This document shows positions 1 through 4,726 of a stretch of DNA of 8,074 bases, one piece after another; position 1 is the first letter of the stretch; each line of letters opens with the position of its first letter. The stretch is from JAYEHC01 sp964490635 (lineage in GTDB: Bacteria > Patescibacteriota > Minisyncoccia > JAHIHE01 > JAGLIN01), in contig CAZBCK010000046.1 in NCBI GenBank assembly GCA_964490635.1, positions 1 to 8,074 on the forward strand, written 5' to 3'. Under the pieces are notes generated by a model, which saw only the letters and a list, made by a program, of their open reading frames with translations, had not been told where the DNA came from and made no database searches. Made by a program: the position numbers and the translations under genes.

Positions 1-330
1 CTTTTCCAAAGGGGGAGCTCACATATCCCAATTTATTAAATACAACTAAATTGTGTATGAGCCGAAATGAAGTGGAACAATAGCGGAACGAAATGTCAAA
101 GCAATCCATCTCGTAACTACGCGCGAAGAGTTTAATCACGGAATTGCGGAGTTTATTCTGATGCAGACCAGGAGTTATATCTTCCTTACAATGACGAAAA
201 AGAATTTAAATTTTTTATTAATTCCTAAAATCAGAACAGAGTCTTATTCGTCTTTCACAAAGTTGCTTTATTTCTACTCATTTGATAAGATTGATTTAGA
301 TGAAATGTATAAAAATTGTAAAATAGCAAT
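1..330. other. upstream region with no supported gene; degenerate repeat-like sequence
   Basis: No convincing coding region is seen. The first 20 bases contain AGGGGGAGCT, which also occurs in the right arm of the inverted repeat at 2021-2113, so the window may start inside another copy of that repeat family. Positions 75-110 (GGAACAATAGCGGAACG, then AAGCAATCCA) resemble the degenerate GCAATCC-type intergenic repeats common in several bacterial groups; this is recognition by eye only. A 60-codon ATG frame at 161-343 overlaps the next gene's start and has no recognisable composition, so it is not called. No clear promoter for the downstream gene is visible: TTGATA at 282-287 and TATAAA at 308-313 are spaced 20 nt, which is poor. 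Confidence 0.5.
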
Positions 331-1923
331 ATGGCTGATATAACCGGTATAATTAACGCAAACAACGCAAAATGGAGTAAACTGCATATTTTCTTTTTTT
401 ATTTATTTCTTTTTTCAATCCCCTTTCAAACCAGAAAAGTTTTTCTGACACAATATTCATTTTATAGTGGCGCTTTTACCGAATATGCCACTTTTTTTAT
501 ATACGCTTCTGATATATTTTTGATTTTAGCGTTGTTTTTCTGGTTTATCTCCATTAAACATAAAACAGAATCTATAACGCATTTGCAAAAACAAACAAAT
601 GTTTATTTCTCTTCGTTTATCGCAAAGAATTGTTTGTTGCTCTTGTCCCATATCAGAGCACGGAATAAACTTCGGCAGGAATCTACTGCCACAATAAATT
701 ATGATTCGTGCGCTAAGACCAGTCATAAAGCAGCAAAATCACGCAAGATACAACTGTTTTTGTTCTTATTTATTGTTTGGCTGATTATCAATACAATTAT
801 CAATAACAACTACTTAGAAATAAGCGCATTTCAAATTATCAAATTTATTGAATTATTTTTACTATTAGCCTATATCTACTTTAACCTAATAAATAAAAAA
901 ATATTATTGACAAACTTATTTGTGATATCTCTCGCTGGTTTTTTGCAAAGCATAATTGCGATTTACCAGTTCATTTTTCAACATTCATTGTTTAACTCTC
1001 TAATTTTAACTAAGATTACGGGAGAAACAGCTATTGGTCCGCAAATTCCGGGAATTGCAAAAATAATTGTGGATGGTGAAAAAATGATCAGAGCATACGG
1101 AACATTCCCTCATTCTAATGTCCTAGGCGGTTTTCTAATTTTTTCCATCATAATAAGTATATATTTACTTTTAGAACACAAATGTACTATTTTGTCAAGA
1201 TATAAATTAAATTATGTACGATTTTATAACATAAAATTTAAGAAAAGTCAAGTACAACTTCTTGTTTCTTTTTCTTGGATAATAATTGTTTTCATTCAGA
1301 TCACAGCTTTGTTATTTACTTTTTCAAGATCAGCATGGGCAGGATTTGTAATTTCTATGATAGTATTGATATTTTTGTTGTATATTAAGCGTTTTAGCAA
1401 TGTTTCACGTGAAACATTTTATAATAGAATAGAAAAGAGTAAGCTTGAAAGTAGTAATAATCCAAATAATGTTTCACGTGAAACATTAATAGAATTTAAA
1501 GGAGATAAAACCTTTTCACTTTTTCCGTCCCGTAGTAGTCTTTCGACAGAGAAATATGACGAGAAAGTGTGTAATTCGCCGGAGTCATCTGCTGAGAGAC
1601 TCCAGCGAGGCAGAATATTGTTAAAAATATTATTAAAGAATTTGAATATTTTACCTAAACAAGAACAACATGAAACCATATCGTCTTCAAATTATACTAA
1701 TAAGCATAATTTAGAACTACAAGATAATAGAAATGTTTCACGTGAAACATTTCTAAATTTCAAAAGAAAATTAAATTGTTATTTCTTGGCTATTTTCGCT
1801 GCCTTTTTATTTATTGGTTTTTTTGATCATTATTTTTGGACATTGCAACAAGGAAAATTAATTTTTTGGCTTGTTTTAGGAGTATTACTGATAGATATGA
1901 GAGTTTTGCCAAAAAAGGATTAG
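331..1923 (+). CDS. O-antigen ligase/polymerase-like membrane protein (Wzy/WaaL type), rearranged: N- and C-terminal parts
   Basis: Polytopic membrane protein of 530 residues, probably joining or polymerising surface glycan units on the outer face of the membrane. Hydrophobic segments lie at about 18-33, 51-73, 141-160, 164-187, 191-216, 264-282, 309-330, 337-353, 482-499 and 508-522. Family-like motifs are RAYGTFPHSNVLGGF (254-268), TFSRSAWAGF (330-339) and, near the end, GFFDHYFWTLQQGKL (496-510). The usual large external loop with the EPWEYQPVH motif, expected between SRSAW and DHYFW, is absent; it is found in the next ORF (2195-2704). In its place, residues 354-480 form a hydrophilic stretch with three NVSRET peptides (357, 380, 468) encoded by parS palindromes. 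A second hydrophilic insert covers about 74-140. Position 331 is the only sensible start (in-frame TAA at 319-321) and has no Shine-Dalgarno. It could be functional, half of a split protein, a decaying gene or an assembly rearrangement. The family is fairly secure; activity is not. Confidence 0.75.
   Translation: MADITGIINANNAKWSKLHIFFFYLFLFSIPFQTRKVFLTQYSFYSGAFTEYATFFIYASDIFLILALFFWFISIKHKTESITHLQKQTNVYFSSFIAKNCLLLLSHIRARNKLRQESTATINYDSCAKTSHKAAKSRKIQLFLFLFIVWLIINTIINNNYLEISAFQIIKFIELFLLLAYIYFNLINKKILLTNLFVISLAGFLQSIIAIYQFIFQHSLFNSLILTKITGETAIGPQIPGIAKIIVDGEKMIRAYGTFPHSNVLGGFLIFSIIISIYLLLEHKCTILSRYKLNYVRFYNIKFKKSQVQLLVSFSWIIIVFIQITALLFTFSRSAWAGFVISMIVLIFLLYIKRFSNVSRETFYNRIEKSKLESSNNPNNVSRETLIEFKGDKTFSLFPSRSSLSTEKYDEKVCNSPESSAERLQRGRILLKILLKNLNILPKQEQHETISSSNYTNKHNLELQDNRNVSRETFLNFKRKLNCYFLAIFAAFLFIGFFDHYFWTLQQGKLIFWLVLGVLLIDMRVLPKKD
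560..745 (+). other. hydrophilic insertion with nested palindrome inside the ligase gene
   Basis: Residues about 77-138 of the ligase ORF separate two membrane helices with a Lys/Arg/Ser-rich, Cys-containing stretch unlike the short loops of the rest of the protein. At DNA level it contains a nested imperfect hairpin: AGCACGGAAT (657-666) against GATTCGTGCGCT (703-714 region), with a perfect inner stem GGCAG (674-678) / CTGCC (686-690). This looks like a small palindromic element tolerated in frame, similar in principle to Rickettsia palindromic elements. The boundaries are approximate. Confidence 0.4.
1401..1416. promoter_or_regulatory. parS: parS site 1 (ParB/Spo0J binding palindrome), within ligase ORF
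   Basis: Perfect TGTTTCACGTGAAACA, the consensus bacterial centromere palindrome bound by ParB. It is coding here and reads NVSRET at residues 357-362 of the upstream ligase ORF, just after the helix ending YIKRF. Confidence 0.9.
1470..1485. promoter_or_regulatory. parS: parS site 2, within ligase ORF
   Basis: Second perfect TGTTTCACGTGAAACA, 69 bp from site 1 centre to centre. The palindrome extends to 20 bp (1468-1487). It reads NVSRET at residues 380-385. Confidence 0.9.
1486..1633 (+). other. GC-richer hydrophilic insertion with hairpins between parS 2 and parS 3
   Basis: Residues about 386-434 of the ligase ORF are hydrophilic and richer in GC than the flanking membrane helices. The DNA carries a perfect 6-bp stem GGAGTC (1581-1586) / GACTCC (1598-1603) and a weaker pairing of CACTTTTTCCGTC with GACGAGAAAGTG (1559-1570). 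It lies where the O-antigen ligase family normally has its large external loop, so it looks like inserted palindromic repeat DNA and not family sequence. No function can be assigned. Confidence 0.4.
1651..1720 (+). repeat. 70-bp direct repeat, copy A (partner at 2486-2555)
   Basis: Aligns without gaps to 2486-2555; I count about 50 identities in 70 positions, and both copies are read in the same frame. The peptides match as LPKQEQHETISSSNYT and LSKQKQHDIIPFSKYA. Either the loop of the ligase gene was partly duplicated, or both places received a copy of the same in-frame repeat element. Confidence 0.7.
1734..1749. promoter_or_regulatory. parS: parS site 3, within ligase ORF
   Basis: Perfect TGTTTCACGTGAAACA in a longer perfect palindrome of 28 bp (1728-1755). 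It reads NVSRET at residues 468-473, just before the C-terminal membrane helices. Confidence 0.9.
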
Positions 1924-1926
1924 AAT

Positions 1927-1942
1927 TGTTTCACGTGAAACA
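1927..1942. promoter_or_regulatory. parS: parS site 4, immediately after the ligase stop codon
   Basis: Perfect TGTTTCACGTGAAACA starting 3 nt after the TAG stop at 1921-1923. The palindrome extends to 22 bp (1924-1945). Confidence 0.9.
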
Positions 1943-2020
1943 ATTTGAGACGATTTGTTTTTTTGTGATATTTACTAGCAGATGTTATTTTGTAATATCA
2001 CAACTTAAGTGTTTGCAACA

Positions 2021-2113
2021 TACCCTCCATAGCTCTCCCTAAAGGGGGGAGAACTTGAGCTCCTCGCAAGGGAGAGTGAGTCCTCCCCTTTTAGGGGGAG
2101 CTAGAGGGGGGTA
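2021..2113. repeat. imperfect inverted repeat with 34-bp arms (intergenic hairpin/MITE-like)
   Basis: The left arm (2021-2054) begins TACCCTCCATAGCTCTCCC and pairs with the right arm (2080-2113), which ends GGGGGAGCTAGAGGGGGGTA; about three quarters of the positions pair, around a 25-nt loop. The arms contain runs of C and G (CCCTAAAGGGGGG; CCCCTTTTAGGGGG) that also self-pair. It is much richer in GC than its surroundings and separates the two ligase ORFs. No poly-T follows, so it is not a standard terminator. It is probably a dispersed palindromic repeat or MITE remnant; the window's first 20 bases may be another copy. Confidence 0.7.
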
Positions 2114-2194
2114 CTGAAAATTGGTAAATTTAAAAAACAATCAAGATGTTTCGCAAATACATAATTTTTAAACTATAATCCGATAATTACTAAA

Positions 2195-2704
2195 ATGAAG
2201 CAATATATTAGAAAAAATTGGGAAATAGCTGTTGTTCTAACGCTTTTTATGATTTTAGTCATTGCTTATTTTCCGCTTATCAATAGTAGGATAACAGAAA
2301 ATGTTGGCTTTGATGCTAATCATAAATCTAACAGTCGTGCTCTGTCCGATAGAATTTTCTATAACAATGTTTCACGTGAAACAATTTCCCATAACTTTAT
2401 AACCGGATCCGGACCAGGTACTTTTATTTTCCAAATTAATGGATATTTGAAAAAAAATGGTAGATTACTAAAAGACTCAAGTACTTTATCCAAACAAAAA
2501 CAACATGACATCATACCGTTTTCAAAATATGCCACTGGCACTAAGTTAGAACCTTGGGAGTATCAGCCGGTTCATAGTATCTATCTATTGATCTGCTCAG
2601 AAATTGGAATAGTAGGATTTGCTATTTTTTGCCTTATAATTATAGAAATAATATCAAATAGCATTAATATAATAAGAAAAATAGCTAGAACTGGGGATTT
2701 TTAA
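2195..2704 (+). CDS. O-antigen ligase central fragment (external loop plus following helix)
   Basis: Encodes 169 residues. A membrane segment (11-28) is followed by the hallmark loop of the O-antigen ligase family: SRI-type start, a DRIFYN...I..N..TGSGPGTF motif (52-77), then EPWEYQPVHSIYLLICSE (119-136) and a second membrane segment (about 129-160). These are exactly the family parts lacking in the ORF at 331-1923, and they would normally sit between its SRSAW helix and its DHYFW helix. The fragment could be the product of a permutation, a separately expressed half, or a relic. The parS 5 palindrome is coding within it (NVSRET, 58-63). ATG at 2195 has no Shine-Dalgarno; TATAAT at 2174-2179 lies upstream without a good -35 box. 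The stop TAA (2702-2704) is followed 5 nt later by parS 6. Confidence 0.7.
   Translation: MKQYIRKNWEIAVVLTLFMILVIAYFPLINSRITENVGFDANHKSNSRALSDRIFYNNVSRETISHNFITGSGPGTFIFQINGYLKKNGRLLKDSSTLSKQKQHDIIPFSKYATGTKLEPWEYQPVHSIYLLICSEIGIVGFAIFCLIIIEIISNSINIIRKIARTGDF
2368..2383. promoter_or_regulatory. parS: parS site 5, within ligase fragment
   Basis: Perfect TGTTTCACGTGAAACA. It reads NVSRET at residues 58-63 and sits inside a conserved ligase motif without changing the spacing of that motif, which suggests substitution in place and not insertion. Confidence 0.9.
2486..2555 (+). repeat. 70-bp direct repeat, copy B (partner at 1651-1720)
   Basis: The in-frame, ungapped partner of 1651-1720 (about 71% identity by hand count). 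This copy leads straight into the conserved EPWEYQPVH motif, whereas copy A leads into parS 3, so the two copies diverge abruptly at their right end. Confidence 0.7.
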
Positions 2705-2709
2705 GAAAT

Positions 2710-2725
2710 TGTTTCACGTGAAACA
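2710..2725. promoter_or_regulatory. parS: parS site 6, immediately after the ligase fragment stop codon
   Basis: Perfect TGTTTCACGTGAAACA starting 5 nt after TAA, inside a 28-bp perfect palindrome (2704-2731). It is the last site of the cluster; none is recognisable further right in the window. Confidence 0.9.
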
Positions 2726-2866
2726 ATTTCTACATTACATATATTAGTGTTATATTTACGCTAAGTAGATAATTATAACTTCTGAGCTATTATATCTTAC
2801 ATATAAGCTTTGTAACTACAATTCTAAAAAAGTTAAATAGAAAATAAATAATCTTGCAATAAAATT

Positions 2867-2910
2867 TTGTAAAATTTCTTTACCTAGATACTTGACAATA
2901 ATTTTTACAA
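2867..2910. promoter_or_regulatory. candidate operator: inverted TTGTAAAA / TTTTACAA
   Basis: TTGTAAAA (2867-2874) is inverted as TTTTACAA (2903-2910), 28 nt apart; the second half lies in the spacer between the -35 and -10 boxes of the toxin-antitoxin promoter. HTH antitoxins commonly repress their own operon from such sites. The sequence is AT-rich, so chance is a real alternative. Confidence 0.3.
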
Positions 2911-2919
2911 TTATATAAT
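2892..2919 (+). promoter_or_regulatory. sigma-70-type promoter of the toxin-antitoxin operon
   Basis: TTGACA (2892-2897), a 16-nt spacer and TATAAT (2914-2919), both boxes perfect. Transcription would start near 2926, giving a leader of about 29 nt before the ATG at 2955. It is the strongest promoter visible in the window. Confidence 0.75.
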
Positions 2920-2954
2920 AGAATCAGAATATACAACTTAGTAATTTTTAAACT

Positions 2955-3737
2955 ATGCTTAAAAATTTATCGCAAACAATCAAAAGGTTTCGCCAGAAAG
3001 ATAATTTTTCTCAGGAATATTTAGCAAAGGAGCTAGGAATATCACGTCCGACTTATTTGCAGATTGAGAAAGGCGAACGAGAACTGACAATATCAGAAGC
3101 GGAAAAATTAGCCGCAATTTTTGGTTTTTCACTGGAAAATTTTCTGAAAGGAAAAAACTCTGAAATCAAGATTAATTTTGAAAAGAGAAAAAAGAAAAAA
3201 AAAGAGAGATGCGAAATGCGAATTAGCGTTCCGCAAAAAAACTTGGAAAAGTTCAAGGAGGTGTTTTTATATATTCTGGAAAAAGTGGGCGCTCGTCCGA
3301 ATATAGGAGAAACAGCGCTTTATAAATTGTTATATTTTATAGATTTTGACTATTACGAAAAATACGAGGAACAATTAATTGGCGCCACTTATATCAAAAA
3401 TCATTACGGACCGACTCCGCTTGAATTTAAGAAAATAGTTGAGCAGATGCAAAAAGACAAAGAAGTGGAAAAAATAAAAAGTAAATTTTTTCAGTATGAA
3501 CAAAAAAAATATCTGCCTCACCGCGCTCCTGATTTAAGCAAATTAACGGCACAGGAGATTGTTCATATTGATAATGTTCTGAATCATTTATCCGGAAAAA
3601 CCGCTAAAGAATTAAGTGATTATTCTCATGCTGATACTCCGTGGCTAGTTCACAAAATGGGAGAAAAAATAAGTTACGAAAGCGTTTTCTATCGTGACGA
3701 TGATCATTCAGTAAGAACTTATAACGATGAACTTTAG
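2955..3737 (+). CDS. HTH-Panacea (DUF4065/SocA-like) antitoxin
   Basis: A 260-residue two-domain protein. Residues 5-65 form an XRE/Cro-type helix-turn-helix (SQEYLAKELGISRPTYLQIEKGER), the DNA-binding part. A basic linker (77-86) rich in Lys is encoded by long A runs, including nine A at 3195-3203. Residues about 94-255 are a Panacea domain: YKLLYFIDFDYYEKY, then GATYIKNHYGPTP (143-155) and LSDYSHADTPW (220-230). Panacea domains are known as versatile antitoxin domains that neutralise many unrelated toxins; HTH fusions often repress their own operon. The partner toxin starts 11 nt before this stop codon, so translation is probably coupled. ATG at 2955 is 29 nt from the predicted transcription start and has no Shine-Dalgarno. 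An internal ATG (3216) preceded by GAGAGA could yield a Panacea-only form. Confidence 0.85.
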   Translation: MLKNLSQTIKRFRQKDNFSQEYLAKELGISRPTYLQIEKGERELTISEAEKLAAIFGFSLENFLKGKNSEIKINFEKRKKKKKERCEMRISVPQKNLEKFKEVFLYILEKVGARPNIGETALYKLLYFIDFDYYEKYEEQLIGATYIKNHYGPTPLEFKKIVEQMQKDKEVEKIKSKFFQYEQKKYLPHRAPDLSKLTAQEIVHIDNVLNHLSGKTAKELSDYSHADTPWLVHKMGEKISYESVFYRDDDHSVRTYNDEL

Positions 3738-4059
3738 AACCACCAATGAATTTGAAAAAGATTTTAAGAAACTGTTCAAAAAATTCAGGTCGTTGAAAAG
3801 CGATCTTTTAGAATTTAAAAAGATTGTTAATAAATTTCCCTTGGGAATTGGCAAGCATTTTATTATTCTCACCAAAACAGAAGGAATAACAATCATCAAA
3901 GCACGTTTTTTTTGTAAAAGTTTAAAAGGAAAGAATCTAAGAATTATCTACGCTTTTTACCGACAAGAAGGAAAGGTAGAATTTGTAGAGGTTTATTTTA
4001 AGGGAAAGAAGGAGAGAGAAGATAAAAAAAGAATTGAGAAATGTTTAAGGAATGAATAA
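3727..4059 (+). CDS. RelE/ParE-superfamily toxin, partner of the Panacea antitoxin
   Basis: A 110-residue basic protein of the RelE/ParE fold. The N-terminal helices (FRTTNEFEKDFKKLFKKF, 3-20) are followed by the typical beta-strand core: IIKARFFCKSLKGKNLRIIYAFY (56-78) and VEFVEVYFKG (84-93), then a basic, charged tail KEREDKKRIEKCL. The size is normal for the family. RelE-type members cut mRNA at the ribosome and ParE-type members inhibit gyrase; the sequence alone does not decide which applies here. The start overlaps the antitoxin gene by 11 nt and has no Shine-Dalgarno, fitting coupled translation of a type II module. The antitoxin-first order is the usual one for RelE pairs. No terminator hairpin is visible after the stop. 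Confidence 0.8.
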   Translation: MNFRTTNEFEKDFKKLFKKFRSLKSDLLEFKKIVNKFPLGIGKHFIILTKTEGITIIKARFFCKSLKGKNLRIIYAFYRQEGKVEFVEVYFKGKKEREDKKRIEKCLRNE

Positions 4060-4089
4060 AATTAAGTATATTTTTAGTAATTTAATATT

Positions 4090-4667
4090 TTGAAAAAAAT
4101 AGAATGCTGTCGTCTTGCGGTAGCAATAGTAATAATAATAGCAATTGCCATTATCTCGTATTGGTTCATAAGCAATAGGGAAAACTTCTCAGAAGGTTTT
4201 TTGTTGATATTTTTTTTATTTTATAGTAGCAATGGCTATTTATACTTTCATACAATATAAAATGCATTACGACTCAGAACTTACTGGTTTTGCGGAAAAA
4301 TTTGACGGAGACATATTTGCAATTAAATGCGACCTGATAAATTCGGGAGGAATACCTATTGCAATTAGAGAGATTACTTACAATTTGAAAAATTCTAAAA
4401 ATGAGGTTTTATTTTCAGATAAAGAAAAAAAATTATTTACCAGCAAATTCAAAAAGCATATATATAGATAAGATACCTTGGACAATTAAAGGAGGAGATG
4501 TAGATATTTGTGTAATTTCTTTTGATTGGTTTATGATTTCTCGCGAAGTCGTAAAATTTCTTCCGGAAAAATATAGAGACATAGACAAAATAGAAATAAA
4601 GTTTGATTATTCTGTATATAAAAAAAGAAAAAAGCTTTGCTTAATTTATTTCCTTAAACAACAATAA
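4090..4667 (+). pseudogene. small membrane-anchored hypothetical protein, broken by two homopolymer frameshifts
   Basis: Three consecutive frames give one coherent protein of about 191 residues. Frame A starts near TTG 4090 and contains a membrane helix (LAVAIVIIIAIAIISYWFI). Frame B (open 4208-4471) continues a second helix, and frame C (about 4425-4667) gives the C-terminal part (IPWTIKGGDVDICVISFDWF). Frame A meets B at eight T (4210-4217) and B meets C at eight A (4425-4432); removing one base from each run restores a single frame, and both shifts go the same way. The soluble part is beta-strand-like and unrecognised. It may be a recent pseudogene, sequence error, or a gene rescued by polymerase slippage. 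The start codon is uncertain (TAA in frame at 4078-4080). It lies 30 nt after the toxin gene. Confidence 0.65.
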
Positions 4668-4726
4668 AAAAATAATTCTACAATTTAAATAGAAATTAGA
4701 AGAAACTAATTACTAAAACAAAATAT

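Noticed and set aside
161..343. 60-codon ATG ORF before the ligase gene
   Set aside because: It overlaps the ligase start, has no ribosome binding site or recognisable motif, and another frame across the same DNA looks equally protein-like; not supportable as a gene.
1419..1679. Antisense ORFs at 1419-1679 and 2359-2541 with similar peptides
   Set aside because: They are shadows of the ligase ORFs; their mutual similarity is explained by the 70-bp direct repeat.
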